This document shows positions 45,101-54,878 of a stretch of 64,000 bases of DNA, piece by piece. The notes under the pieces were generated by a model. That model was not told the origin of the DNA. It made no database searches and was given only the letters and a program-made list of their open reading frames with translations. The stretch comes from Symsagittifera roscoffensis. Taxonomy: Eukaryota > Xenacoelomorpha > Acoela > Convolutidae. The first letter of the stretch is position 1. Each line of letters starts with the position of its first letter. Position numbers and translations under genes: made by a program. The stretch spans positions 9,773,671-9,837,670 of the forward strand of contig NC_087064.1 of assembly GCF_963678635.1 (NCBI RefSeq), written 5' to 3'.

Positions 45101-47376
45101 GTTATCAAGATGCTTAGATATTTCAGGATAAGCTACATTGAAGACAATTCAATTACTTAAGTTAATTAATGGGTTTCTTATTTGCAGTATCAGATTGCTG
45201 GACAGAAATGTGAGATCAGAATAGCGGAGATGCTAGAGGCGAACAAGACCATACAAAAGTTCGGATACAACTTCCACATGCCAGGACCCTGTTCGAGAGC
45301 CATGAATGCCCTCAAGCGAAACGTCGAAATTAGTGAGTAGCACTCTTATAGAATAAATCTGATAAAAATGAATTTTAACTGATTCCTGGCAATAATATTT
45401 TTTGGTTGTTGTAGAAGTAATAGCTGATGCTGAATTTGAGAGGATTGATTTGAGTAATATAAATGCCAGGAGATAGCACCTGAAAATTTTGGACTGCCAG
45501 TCGCTCGGTAGAGATTAACTTATAAACGCACCTGATTAATGCTTTGAAAAGTTTGGAATTCGGAAAAGCTTTGCATAAATTGGTCGGATCGCTGAATTTT
45601 TTTAGAGCTGAAGAATTGACTTATGAATATTTCGTGAATATTGATCACATATTCCGTAATTGATGTTCGAAATATGTTTTACTCAGTATTTGTGCTGTAG
45701 AAGGATAAAAAAAAACGTTGTCATTCAAACTTCTTTGATTGAAATTTAGGTCGTAAAGTGGAACGCGGCATTGTGGATGACCCGACTCGGGAGCGAAAGC
45801 CGACGCCAAAACTACGAGATGACCTTCTGAGCCAACTGGCGGAGAAGAAGCGCCAGACGATCGCGACGCTGAGGAAGAAGCGTGTGGAGATGGAAAAGGA
45901 GGAGATTGAGAGACGGAAACAGGAGGAGTCCAAACCGAAGAAGCCAGTGTACCTGACGCCAGACCACGTGCGAAGGAAAAGGGCCGCTGACGGAATCACG
46001 GGTGAGTTGTTGTTCATGTTTCATATTTGATAGTTTTGGAAGTCAAGCTTCCCATCAAAACTTTTTCAACGGATTTCTTGAACTCGCCTTGAGGGGTTTT
46101 GAAGAAAGTTTTTTTGAAGAACGTGTTCTATCTGCAGAATTTTGGGACTTGCGGACTTAATGAAATAACTTGTAGATTGAGGTAACACATCGATTTTTCA
46201 TAGTCCAATTCAATTTTTTGTGCGTTCGTAGGCGAGGAGGCGGAAGCATCAGAAGAAAAAGAGGAACGAGATGAGGAAAAAAGTGACAATGAAGAAGACA
46301 AAGAGAAAGATGAGGATGAAGAAGACGAAAAGAAGGAGGGCGAAGATGATAAAGATGACAAAGAAGACGAAGAGAAAGAGAAAGATGATGAGGTTGGTTG
46401 GTTAGAGAAGCAGAAAGTTGTAGACAGTTTGCCCCTATCCAAATGGCCATGCTTCACATCATATTGAATCTTCACAGAGGAATTATCTGTTTTGACTTTG
46501 ATGTTTGTGCTTGATTTTAGCCAATTTCGATGTGTAAATGTTTGAGAGCTATTTGATTATCTGTATTACACTGCGAGCGTAGTGTAATAGTACGATAATT
46601 GTTTTTTCTGCAAGCTAAGATTTCCTCCAAAGATTGGTCGGAAGATCTCCTGGTCGTGGGATCGAATCATCCACAGGCTTTGCCTAAGTGTATTTATTTG
46701 TAATGAGCAGGATAAAATGTCTTGTTGCTCCTCATTTTTTGTTCTAAGCGTTCAGCCTTTTACTCATAATTTCTCATTTTTCAATCAGTCAAAAACAAAT
46801 GTTTAAAATTAGTGTTTTTGACAGGATGAAGAGACGGAAGTCGACACAGAAAAGAAAGAGGAAGACGCATCAGAAAAGGACGAAGAGGATGAAGATGAGA
46901 AAGAAGAAGACGACGAGGATGAGGATAAGGACAAATCTGAATCGAAAGCCGAGAACGGCGAGGAAGAAAAAGAAGACGACAAAGAAGAAGAATCGGAAGC
47001 AGAAGACGAAGAGGACAAAGAAGAAACAGCGAAAGATGACGAAGAGGAAGAAGCCGAAAAAGTGCAATCAGAAAAAGACGACGACGAAGAGGAGGAAGAG
47101 GAAGACGACGAAGACGAAAAGAAAGAGAACAAGAGCGAGGACCGAACAGATGCAAAATCTGAAGACGACGAAGAAGAGGATGAAGAAGATGCAGATGAAG
47201 ATAAAAACGATGTGAAAGAGAACGGAAAAACTGAAGACGATGACGAGGAAGAAGATGAAGACGAGGACAAAGAAGATGATAAAGGCGACAAAGAAGAGGA
47301 AGACGACGAAGAAGATGATGACGACGAAGAAGATGAGGACGACGAAGAAGATGAGGATGACGAGGAAGAGGAATGA
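39153..47376 (+). CDS. Tmod: Tropomodulin with long acidic C-terminal tail (12 exons, 676 aa)
   Basis: Caps actin filament pointed ends and binds tropomyosin (family knowledge). Exons: 39153-39311, 39469-39625, 39835-39957, 41468-41563, 42596-42726, 43347-43454, 44037-44123, 44663-44722, 45188-45332, 45750-46001, 46232-46392, 46825-47376. All introns are GT-AG, phases agree, and the total is 2031 bases. The N-terminus has the tropomyosin/actin-binding part (AEEREEYLQIDESEYLDDLN, then YVPFTGEKKG). Exons 4-9 give the leucine-rich repeat cap (ALADVLEANNVLETVNVESN, RIAEMVEENLVLKELRLSNQ). Exon 10 encodes a basic helical stretch (AEKKRQTIATLRKKRVEMEK). Exons 11-12 encode about 236 residues made almost only of Glu, Asp, Lys and Ser. 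Typical tropomodulins are about 350 residues and lack such a tail; leiomodins have acidic stretches but placed differently. The first exon may be preceded by a noncoding exon I cannot see. Confidence 0.93.
40139..40490 (+). repeat. Dispersed repeat R1, copy in tropomodulin intron 3
   Basis: Similar to 47880-48280 along its length (AAAATTTGTTCA.GCTCAAAT, GGAAGGcAAACT, GTGTAAAGGT, ATTGACT-type end) and in part to 48590-48795 and 56985-57130. The rest of intron 3 (39958-41467) is AT-rich; I see no gene there. Confidence 0.75.
41564..42595 (+). other. Tropomodulin intron 4
   Basis: 1,032 bases, GTGAGT...GACAG. AT-rich. Short open frames (for example near 42340) have no coding look. Nothing else recognised. 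Confidence 0.8.
43020..43290 (+). repeat. Dispersed repeat R2 in tropomodulin intron 5
   Basis: The core at 43100-43215 matches the interior of the hAT-like MITE at 55060-55170: GGTTGACTAAATTGG, TTTTTCGAGCTCTCCC and GGCCGCAGGC are shared. The terminal repeats of that MITE are not obvious here, so it is a relative or decayed copy. Confidence 0.65.
43455..44036 (+). other. Tropomodulin intron 6 with poly-C run
   Basis: 582 bases, GTGAGT...TTTTTAG. Contains a C run at about 43772-43784. No gene seen. Confidence 0.75.
44124..44662 (+). other. Tropomodulin intron 7 with inverted repeat copy
   Basis: 539 bases, GTTAGA...TTTCAG. Bases 44460-44505 are the reverse complement of 57503-57545 (CAAATATGTTTGTCATGGC and neighbours), a dispersed repeat. 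No gene seen. Confidence 0.65.
44723..45187 (+). other. Tropomodulin intron 8 with long poly-C run
   Basis: 465 bases, GTTAGT...TTTGCAG. A run of about 22 C occurs at 44949-44970. No gene seen. Confidence 0.75.
45333..45749 (+). other. Tropomodulin intron 9
   Basis: 417 bases, GTGAGT...TTTAG. AT-rich, nothing recognised. Confidence 0.75.
46393..46824 (+). other. Tropomodulin intron 11 with possible tRNA-derived relic
   Basis: 432 bases, GTTGGT...GACAG. At 46570-46685 a perfect 8-bp inverted repeat (ATTACACT/AGTGTAAT) is followed by TAGTGTAATAGTACGA, like a tRNA D-arm, and GGATCGAATC, like a B box. The spacing is long for a real tRNA, so this is at best a SINE relic. Confidence 0.3.
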
Positions 47377-47790
47377 AATGTTGTCCTTTAAGGAAACGTG
47401 ACCAGATGCTTCTTATAGTTAATTATTTATGCCCTGTTAGGAGGGCCAATTTTCTTTACTCTCTACGACTTAAAAAAATGATATTTAATCAAATTTGCTA
47501 CTGTTAAAGTTTCTAATTGATGTTTTAAAAACACAGATCATCTAAATCAATTCACCCTTCTTGAAACTGGTTTTACCCTTGTAATTTCAAATTCGGTAGT
47601 GCAGATACTTGAACGTTTTGTCCTTGCTCAACTTTATTTGTTAGAAATTAAGAATTTAGTTGAGCGTAATTCCACGTGCGAGAGCAAATACACTTGTATC
47701 TGAGTTTTAGATTTTCCATTACACAGTTTTGTTCCAAGTCTGTTAGAAATCGACCTTGCCTTAATGTGAAGCCGCAGTCACTTCCAGACC
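47377..47790 (+). other. Tropomodulin 3' region
   Basis: AT-rich sequence after the stop; presumably the 3' UTR. I see no canonical AATAAA within the first 400 bases, so the transcript end cannot be placed. Confidence 0.5.
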
Positions 47791-47794
47791 CGTT

Positions 47795-47876
47795 TCCAGT
47801 TGATCTAGTAGAAAAGTGCGTTCCTAGGAATCGCAAGGTTCGAGTCCCCACCCGAGTCCTCACCCTTTTTTTCAGG
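47795..47876 (+). repeat. Possible tRNA-derived SINE head
   Basis: GTTGATCTAGTAGAA resembles an A box, GGTTCGAGTCC is a strong B box, and a T run follows at about 47868-47874, like a Pol III terminator. The cloverleaf cannot be completed, so not a tRNA gene. Repeat R1 follows directly. Confidence 0.35.
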
Positions 47877-47879
47877 AAA

Positions 47880-48280
47880 AGTCTTAAAATTTGTTCAGGC
47901 TCAAATTTACTTTTTCGCGGTTTGACTTTTGATTTTTATCCAAGTTCAATTCGTTTCCTTTGTGAAAAGGAAGGAAAACTCCACCATCGCACACAAAAGG
48001 GTAAAGGTTACCAAAAACGTGATCGACTCCTCTTAGTTTCGAAAGTGGAAGTTTTCACATTTCTCAGCGGAATAAAAATTTTCTTATTGATCCAGTTTTG
48101 TCAAAGTGGGTTAATTTTATCAAAAAAGTGCCAGTCATAAAATGTTTACAAAAATGAAAGAGCTTTTGAGGCGTCTATTTTTTCTTTGAAATTCGAAAGT
48201 TGAAGTTTGTTCAAAAAACGAGTCAGAATGTTTTTTTCTGTTTACTTGCGTTTATTGACTCTGACTGTCTGTTGAATATG
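47880..48280 (+). repeat. Dispersed repeat R1, copy downstream of tropomodulin
   Basis: Matches the intron 3 copy (40139-40490). The second half recurs again at 48590-48795 (AACAAGTCAGTATTTTTTT, CATTCATTGACTC). 48280-48590 and 48800-49130 hold nothing I recognise. Confidence 0.75.
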
Positions 48281-48589
48281 TTTGTCTTGCAGAGTTTTTG
48301 CTGAAGCACAGACGTTTTCTGATTTAAGCTAATTTTCTAACTGATAGTCGTTTTGTGATTCGCACATTTTTACCACCTGCGATTTATATAAATAGCTTTT
48401 TTGTTTCCTTTTTTTTCGCTCTATAGGTTTCGGCTTTGTTTATATCTGCTCAGACACCTAATATTAGGTCGTTTGAACGTCAAATTTAGATTCGATGTGT
48501 TTTAGGAGACATAAGTGGTCCAAATTTTCAACACTTGGTAGATAACTTAAGAGTCGATGAACGTAGTTCAGACTCTCATATAGGTTGCG

Positions 48590-48795
48590 ATGATATATTT
48601 TTTTCGTTTTTGTAAGTTTAACAAAAAGGGTCAATCATTAATTGTTCTAGAAATTGAAAGCGCTTCAAGGCCATACATTTTCTTCGATTTTCGAAAAATG
48701 AGATATTTTCAAAAAACAAGTCAGTATTTTTTTTTGTGTTTATTTGCATTCATTGACTCTTTTTAAACTGTCTGTTGCTCCTCGGTAGAAGTTTC
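48590..48795 (+). repeat. Dispersed repeat R1, partial copy
   Basis: Matches the second half of the copy at 47880-48280: GGGTCAATCATTAATTG, CAAAAAACAAGTCAG, TTGCATTCATTGACTC. Confidence 0.65.
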
Positions 48796-49129
48796 CGAAT
48801 GCTCATTCAACGTTGTTTCCTTGACACAAATTTTACAAGGTCTTTTGTTCTAATTGTAAATTATTGAAGGCATTTAGTGTTTTATAGCCGAGAACTAGAC
48901 TCTTAAACGTAGTCATAAGAATTTTGATTGTAGCCAACTGAACGTTTTGAGTGTGTTGGAGAATGGGCCCTATTTGCTCTTGGAATAATTAAAGTCCTAA
49001 ACAAAATAGAATAAATAGCACTTTTCATATAGTAATTTTCTTATATTGTTTTGTGGCTGAAAACAGGGTATCGCTAGTCGTGCAAAGTTCAAACTCGCCT
49101 GTGTCAAATATTAATGAATCAATTTTTTT

Positions 49130-49690
49130 TTGAACTTTGACCAACCAGGCTTTCAAAAGAATGACCTAAAGACTGCGCAATGGTAGCGATTCGGATATTC
49201 TCTGCTACAAGACCTAGCCTCACACAATTGTTTCCTTGAGCATCTGAAGCAGCGATTAGCAAGCGTCTTTCAACAGGAATATACTTTTGATTCAATCCTC
49301 ATTCACCCACCTAATTGATCAACACCAAACTCAACAGCATATGATAGAAGTTCATCAGCATCATCTGACATATCACGCGCATCTTGCTCAATTTTACATA
49401 ATCTTGCTTCGCCAACAATTTTTAAACTGGGCTCAGACCATTTACACGAATCATCCCCTTGCGGAGGATATCTCTTTTGCGCATCTTAGAATTTGAATGC
49501 ATTTTAAAAAAAGCAGACCGGGAAAGTTTTAAAAATGAAAATACTCTTGCAAAGAAACCTATTCAGCTTGATGTAAATGCCGCTGAGCAATTTTTCGTTA
49601 TACAATTCTCTCTGCATCCCGTCAACAGATTCCTGCAGGCCGTCATCGTTTTTTTGTGCTTGCACTAAATGCCGGCAAAAAAGAAAAGAG
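49130..49690 (-). other. Unrecognised coding-like fragments on the minus strand
   Basis: Three stretches read like protein on the minus strand: about 49590-49675 (AQKNDDGLQESVDGMQREL), preceded by a good polypyrimidine tract and TTTAG; about 49310-49440 (SLKIVGEARLCKIEQDARDM); and about 49150-49270 (VERRLLIAASDAQGNNCVRL). They lie in different frames, so this is either exons with short introns or a decayed gene. I do not recognise the product. Confidence 0.3.
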
Positions 49691-49739
49691 GACAACAAAG
49701 AGACATCAGATTAACAAATCAATCAGATCTACTTTAATA

Positions 49740-50162
49740 TTAATTAAACAAATCATGTTCAAAACAGTCAAGGAATCATAAAAGAAATGGCGAGGATTCC
49801 TCCAGAGCTTCAGTCATCATACATCATCTAGCATGCTCTGGAAAGTAGTTCGATCGTTAAATGGCTATAAGTCTGTGGTAGGAAGCAATCTAACACACTA
49901 AACGGAGAACACACAAAAGCATAAAGCTCAAAGACTAACCAACTGAGAAGCTCTGACACTCAGGTCAGCTGATTCTTTCAGTCTTACACTATTTGAAATG
50001 GAAATATATTTGAATGATTAAACCTATCAAAAGGCTTAGGACCAGACGGTCTATGCACGGTTCATCTAAATTATTTTGGCCTGGCAGCTATTGTTTTCTA
50101 ACACACATTTTTATACGCTCTCTGTCTCTCAACCTCAAATATATAAAATTTAAGTGTTACTC
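49740..50162 (+). pseudogene. LINE-1r remnant, RT linker and first RT motif
   Basis: Reads like the region between endonuclease and RT of a Jockey/RTE-type LINE: a WRGFLQSFSHHTSSSMLWKV-like linker followed by SLTLFEMEIYL and GPDGLCTVHLNYFG, the RT motif usually written GPDGI. Frames are broken. Cut at 50162 by the Copia insertion; continues at 54694. Confidence 0.7.
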
Positions 50163-50262
50163 TGAGAAAAAGTTGGATAAAAAACAGTCGTTAATTACAA
50201 AACCCCGCGACACATGACAATCTTAAACACATGACAATTAAGCACATTACAATACATTAACA
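50163..50262 (-). repeat. 3' LTR of the Copia element
   Basis: 100 bp, identical to 54594-54693. CACATGACAAT occurs twice within it. Confidence 0.95.
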
Positions 50263-50275
50263 ATCTCCCGTGTAA
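50263..50275 (-). promoter_or_regulatory. Candidate polypurine tract of the Copia element
   Basis: On the minus strand ACACGGGAGATT lies directly before the 3' LTR, the expected place of the plus-strand primer. Confidence 0.55.
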
Positions 50276-50327
50276 TTTAATCAATTGGAAAGCTCCGCAA
50301 AGCAGCGATGTGTTATAGTTACAGCCG

Positions 50328-53300
50328 CTATTGAATGAAGTCAATTGAAGAGTGTTGTATACAGCGAATCAGCGTAGTGCGTGATACGCGACTATCTTTG
50401 GTCAGACAATCAGCGACCTGTTGGTTGGTTGATATCCATCTGAGACTTATTGATGTGTCTGAAGTCAAATCTCGCAGATGGCCGATCTCAACACGCAGAC
50501 GACGGTCTGCGACGGCTTTTGTCGAATACGTCGCATCAACCAGGGATCGGTTGTCAGTATATACATCAATAGGGACAATTTTTCCGACTATTTCGTGCAG
50601 CATCTTTTGCATTAAATAAGCAGCATCTACACCATCCGAGCAAGCCAGTGCTTCGGCTGCGAGTGTACTCCGAACGACGCGTTTTATTTTCTGCGAGCGA
50701 TAAGAAATGAGCGAGCATCTGGAGTTTTTGGTATTCGCCAAGAAGACCAAGTAGCCTCCTTGGGTTGCTCCTCCCGCCAAGTTGTTCAGTGATGCGTCTG
50801 TGAAAACAATGATTCTCCAGGACTCAATGTCGTCTCCAAGAGATGTCATGCACGTTCCGTAATTGTCGTATTTGAGCTTGCGGACTACTTTGTTCGCTGC
50901 CAGGACTTGCTCTACTGTACTGGCTGGCAGTTTGCTGATAAGGAGGCTAACTTCGAACGATATATCCGGTCGTGTGTTAGACGACACCCAGTTCAGCTTG
51001 CCTAGAAGTTTCCTCAGGTCTCTCACGCCTTTTCTAGACAAAAATTCTGTTCGAGTCGCATCAGATGGAACATCTATCTCCTCGATAGCTTGGATGTACT
51101 TCTGTTGTTGGATCAAAATGCCACGTTCTTCTCTGTCTAGTTGGACGCCTAGGTAGCTGCATGGCAGATCTGACTGCTTTCCAACATCGAAAATCATAGA
51201 AATGTTGTCTATAACTTCATTTTTGAACCCAACAGTGCCTGAATACGCAAAATCGTCTACGTGGACGCACAGAACACCGCTGACGTTATTTTGCGGATCT
51301 CGCCAGATGAACAAACAGGAGTCGAACTGAGAAACTTGACATGACAAGGATAATAGTTCTTTGCGAACACGATCGTACCAGAGTCTGGAGGCGTCTGCTA
51401 AGCCATACACTGGTTTATGCAACTTCCACAGACACTTTGATTCGGCTTCTGGAGGTGGTTTAACATATACTTCCCGCTTCAACTCAGATCCCTGCAAAAA
51501 GGCAGTGCTTATATCCAAAACTCCAACTGGCCAATTCTTCGATGCAGAGACAGTCAGTACAAGCCGGAACGCTTCCCGGGCACATGTAGGAGAATCTTTC
51601 ACGAGGGTTTCCAAATCCATATCTTGAAAACCTTTGGCTACCAAACGTGCTTTCTTGGCACCAGTTGTCTTCTGAGAGCAAACCCAGCGTAAATCAATGA
51701 AGTACTGTCCAACATCATGAACTTCCGTGTAAACTGAGCGTTTAATCCAGTTTTCGAGCTCAATCTGCTTTTCAGCAACAAATTGATCGGGTTGGTGTCC
51801 TGCGATTAACGCATGGCATTCATCAAGTTTCTCCCAAGTCACCATGTCTTTTGTGAAATCTATGTTACCGGTCATACCAGCAACATTGTCTGGAGCTGTA
51901 AATTCAACATTGAAGCATCCTTTGTACTTCCCAGTTGCTTTTCCAGCGCGACTGATTACTAGACCTTCGTATGACTTCTCTGGGTCACATCTGGGTACGA
52001 ACTTCACGAAATCACGCACTTTCGGATAGTCTTCTCTTTCTTGCGTCTGAAACTGCTTCTTCATACCGTTTTGAGCGTGATTATTTACTTGTTCAACGCT
52101 TTCCTCTGGTGGAATCCGGTCTTCAGCGACATTATATTCTTCTTCATCACTCTCCACTGCAGTTGATGGGCAAGTTCTGGTGTCTACTTTGGTACTTTCT
52201 GAACCAATGACTAACGGAATTTCTGTTCTGTTCTCGGGATGCGCCGCTGTGGTCAGCGTTTCTATACTGTCCGACTGACACTTCCGGACGCGAGTTGGAT
52301 GGACACTGATCAACTGACCGCCATGTTTCACAACAATCTCGGATCCTAGCCGGTTCACAACTGTGGCTGGGCCTCTCCATTGGTTTTCAGATCTTTTGTA
52401 AAACACTTGATCAGACGGTTGGACTTCTTCGCTGCTACGAACATTTGTTCTCAATGCTCTTTTGATACGGTTAGAGGACTCGCACTCTATGTAGGCTTGT
52501 CGAGATTTGTGGAGCAGGTTCAGATGTTCACGTGCGTACTCTGAGGTCGTCACGCATTCTAGAGCTGGATCTCTATCCTCAATTACATTCGGCAAGTTTG
52601 GGGAGGACCCGAAAACCAGCTGAAAAGGAGTGAAACCTGACGCGTTAGACAGACAATTCTTGGCATGTACGGCAAACTGGAGACATAAATTATCGTCTGT
52701 GCTCTCACCAGATGACCTTGTTTTCCAGAAAGCTTCAGTAACAATCGCATTATGCCTCTCAACAACCCCGTTAGACCAAGGGCTGTACGATGCACTCGAA
52801 ATAACCCTGATGTTATAGCACTCAGTCATAGACAGAAACCTCTCGTTGTTGAATTCACCTCCTCGATCACTCATAAATGTTCCTGGTGGTCCAAATACAA
52901 GGCACCAATTTCTCAAAACCGCACTTATGATGGTCTCAGGAAGTTTGTTGTGGATTATACAGGCAACGCTGAAACGCGTAAAAAGATCTATAAGATGCAA
53001 ATAATGCGTATTAGGCCCGAGCTCGCTCAATTTGTGCAAATCCATAGAAACCACCTGGTTGAACTTCACTGCAAGAGGCAAGGAAACCGAAGGTTTTGGT
53101 TTAGCACGGCCAAACTTCTTGCAAGTTTCGCATTCATCAACTACACTTTCCACATCAGACTGCAAAGTTGCGCTTTTGTAGCCACTCTGCTTGAGTAGTT
53201 GCTCGAGCCGTTTTGCGGAGCAATGTCCAAACTGGCGGTGCATTTTCTTAAAATCTGACTGCGCAAACACTGCCAAACAAACATCTTCATAACCAGGATG

Positions 53301-54578
53301 AATGTTCAGAAGAAGATGGCCGGTTGACGTCCTCTTGAGGTCTAGCTTTTCGTCAGATTCTTGTATAGCAACAAACTTGCCATCAAAATTGAGCACGAAC
53401 TTGGCAGATTCCATCGATTTGACACTCAGCAGTAAAGGCAACTCACCGTCAATGACATCACAACTCACAAAACAAGAAAGTGAGCCAAATTTAGCTGGCA
53501 AAAAGGCTTTGTATTTAGCGTTTTGACATGCTCCATCTCCAAAAACAATGCGACAACCAGTCTTGTTGTACACAACAGTGTCTGATTGCGTCTTCGAAAG
53601 TTTAGATACGTACTGTTTGACCCACTGATCTCCCGCGACTGTTGTTGTACAGCCGGAGTCCAGAATTGCTGACTCATAGCATTCTCTCAGCAACTTCCCG
53701 CAGTTACTTGCAAACGTGAGGTATACTTGCGTGTCTGTACCTGAGTCGCAGCTTGAAGGAACGGTACTGGAGGCTATTGCGGGCATTGAATCAACACTCT
53801 TTCCGGAATCTCTGTCCGGGCAGTTTCTGAACCAGTGATTTCTGGAACCACACTCTGTGCAGGTGGTAACTCTACCTTCTTTGTCAACAGGATTTCTACC
53901 TTTTTTCTGTACGCCTCTCAAAAAACTGTAACTGGCCTGTCCTCGACCTCGAAAACGACCGCGTCTCTGAAACCGATCAGATATCAACGCAGATTCTTCG
54001 TTTAGTTCCTCGTTCGCCACGAAAGCTGGTTCGTCTTTTAGCTGCACTCCCGAGGTGGAGGAGGAACTTCCTGAGAAAATTCGTCGCAGTGACTTTTTCA
54101 TAGTGTCAAAATTCAGCTCATTCGACGCGGAGAGAACCAGTTGGCGTTCATTGGAGGTTAAATTACAGGAATGGAGCAACTTGCACGCTAAAATAGAATC
54201 TGGTAATTCCATTTTGAACCGCTTCATTTTCGTGTATGCTCTCTCAAAGTCAGCGATATGCTCAATAACGCTAGCCGAGGACCTTGAGATAGATTCAAAA
54301 GCAGTGTACATCTCGTAAGATTGGTCAACTGTTTCTTTGCCAAATATACTGTCCAGTTTTTCCAATAAATCTTTCAAACCGTTCTCACTCTCTAAGGTTT
54401 CACCGCCCACTTCCATAGCAACTTCGCGACGTCGGCCACTGAGGGATAGTGCCACAGCCAAACCCAACTTCTTTGCAGGTAGATCTGTTAGACGCTTCCA
54501 AATGTCAACCTCGTTTTTCCAAGCGTCATAAGGCATATCTGTTTCCCATGTCGGCGGGGTTTTGACGGAAGAGCTCAT
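50328..54578 (-). CDS. Copia Gag-Pol polyprotein, intact (1416 aa)
   Basis: Domain order Gag, protease, integrase, RT, RNase H is that of Ty1/Copia. Gag-like N-terminus (YDAWKNEVDIWKRLTDL); CCHC knuckle C240-C253 (CTECGSRNHWFRNC); protease LDSG with D307; integrase HHCC about 445-490 and core D513, D571, E607 (35 residues between the last two); RT D1022 (LDISTAFLQG) and VDD D1108/D1109; RNase H D1261. No stop or frameshift, so it may be autonomous. The ATG lies 15 bases after the 5' LTR, just beyond the PBS, leaving almost no leader. Confidence 0.96.
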   Translation of the reverse strand: MSSSVKTPPTWETDMPYDAWKNEVDIWKRLTDLPAKKLGLAVALSLSGRRREVAMEVGGETLESENGLKDLLEKLDSIFGKETVDQSYEMYTAFESISRSSASVIEHIADFERAYTKMKRFKMELPDSILACKLLHSCNLTSNERQLVLSASNELNFDTMKKSLRRIFSGSSSSTSGVQLKDEPAFVANEELNEESALISDRFQRRGRFRGRGQASYSFLRGVQKKGRNPVDKEGRVTTCTECGSRNHWFRNCPDRDSGKSVDSMPAIASSTVPSSCDSGTDTQVYLTFASNCGKLLRECYESAILDSGCTTTVAGDQWVKQYVSKLSKTQSDTVVYNKTGCRIVFGDGACQNAKYKAFLPAKFGSLSCFVSCDVIDGELPLLLSVKSMESAKFVLNFDGKFVAIQESDEKLDLKRTSTGHLLLNIHPGYEDVCLAVFAQSDFKKMHRQFGHCSAKRLEQLLKQSGYKSATLQSDVESVVDECETCKKFGRAKPKPSVSLPLAVKFNQVVSMDLHKLSELGPNTHYLHLIDLFTRFSVACIIHNKLPETIISAVLRNWCLVFGPPGTFMSDRGGEFNNERFLSMTECYNIRVISSASYSPWSNGVVERHNAIVTEAFWKTRSSGESTDDNLCLQFAVHAKNCLSNASGFTPFQLVFGSSPNLPNVIEDRDPALECVTTSEYAREHLNLLHKSRQAYIECESSNRIKRALRTNVRSSEEVQPSDQVFYKRSENQWRGPATVVNRLGSEIVVKHGGQLISVHPTRVRKCQSDSIETLTTAAHPENRTEIPLVIGSESTKVDTRTCPSTAVESDEEEYNVAEDRIPPEESVEQVNNHAQNGMKKQFQTQEREDYPKVRDFVKFVPRCDPEKSYEGLVISRAGKATGKYKGCFNVEFTAPDNVAGMTGNIDFTKDMVTWEKLDECHALIAGHQPDQFVAEKQIELENWIKRSVYTEVHDVGQYFIDLRWVCSQKTTGAKKARLVAKGFQDMDLETLVKDSPTCAREAFRLVLTVSASKNWPVGVLDISTAFLQGSELKREVYVKPPPEAESKCLWKLHKPVYGLADASRLWYDRVRKELLSLSCQVSQFDSCLFIWRDPQNNVSGVLCVHVDDFAYSGTVGFKNEVIDNISMIFDVGKQSDLPCSYLGVQLDREERGILIQQQKYIQAIEEIDVPSDATRTEFLSRKGVRDLRKLLGKLNWVSSNTRPDISFEVSLLISKLPASTVEQVLAANKVVRKLKYDNYGTCMTSLGDDIESWRIIVFTDASLNNLAGGATQGGYLVFLANTKNSRCSLISYRSQKIKRVVRSTLAAEALACSDGVDAAYLMQKMLHEIVGKIVPIDVYTDNRSLVDATYSTKAVADRRLRVEIGHLRDLTSDTSISLRWISTNQQVADCLTKDSRVSRTTLIRCIQHSSIDFIQ

Positions 54579-54581
54579 TTT

Positions 54582-54593
54582 CTCCTGCTACCA
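54582..54593 (-). promoter_or_regulatory. Primer binding site of the Copia element (initiator Met tRNA)
   Basis: On the minus strand TGGTAGCAGGAG follows the 5' LTR directly. The first nine bases are complementary to the 3' end expected of an animal initiator methionine tRNA (CTGCTACCA), the usual Copia primer. Confidence 0.75.
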
Positions 54594-54693
54594 TGAGAAA
54601 AAGTTGGATAAAAAACAGTCGTTAATTACAAAACCCCGCGACACATGACAATCTTAAACACATGACAATTAAGCACATTACAATACATTAACA
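54594..54693 (-). repeat. 5' LTR of the Copia element
   Basis: 100 bp, TGTTAATG...CTCA on the minus strand, identical to 50163-50262. Confidence 0.95.
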
Positions 54694-54878
54694 ACTCCTG
54701 ACTCTTTTTTAATTCACCCAACCTTAATTAATTATCTGCCCAAAGCCGAACGTCAAAATGGCTTTCGACCGATGCACTCTAGCACTACGGCGATATCAGT
54801 CCTCGCATTTCTCATCAGTCACGGTTTTAGACAGCAAAAGCCACCCACTAGAAAAGTTTTAGCCACGCTTGACATATC
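54694..54878 (+). pseudogene. LINE-1r remnant, RT middle part
   Basis: Open from 54694: NYLPKAERQNGFRPMHSSTT is the RT motif usually near HGFRPxHST, followed by KPPTRKVLATLDIS, the start of motif A. The 8 bases GACATATC at its end are repeated after the MITE insertion. Confidence 0.8.

Larger units (their letters stand above)
50163..54693 (-). mobile_element. Ty1/Copia retrotransposon, intact (4,531 bp)
   Basis: Bounded by identical 100-bp LTRs, TGTTAATG...CTCA on the minus strand. ACTC flanks both ends (50159-50162 and 54694-54697), a likely target duplication of at least 4 bp. One intact 1416-codon frame, a PBS and a purine tract are present. It is inserted in the old LINE-1r remnant. The Gag style and very short LTRs recall the GalEa group of Copia elements from aquatic animals (inference). 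Identical LTRs imply very recent insertion. Confidence 0.95.

Noticed and set aside
46570-46685. Functional tRNA gene in tropomodulin intron 11
   Set aside because: D-arm-like and B-box-like motifs are too far apart and the acceptor stem is absent.
46799-47215. Lys/Arg-rich 138-codon frame on the + strand
   Set aside because: Out-of-frame reading of the acidic exon; splice phase from exon 11 and the long in-frame run to 47376 favour the acidic frame.
46781-47291. Ser- or Leu-rich open frames on the minus strand
   Set aside because: Shadows of the Glu/Asp-rich last exon of tropomodulin; codons such as GAA/GAG read as TTC/CTC on the other strand.
47795-47876. Functional tRNA gene
   Set aside because: A and B box-like motifs and a T run are present, but the arms do not pair into a cloverleaf.
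52147-53198. Plus-strand frames across the Copia element
   Set aside because: Antisense shadows of the intact minus-strand polyprotein.
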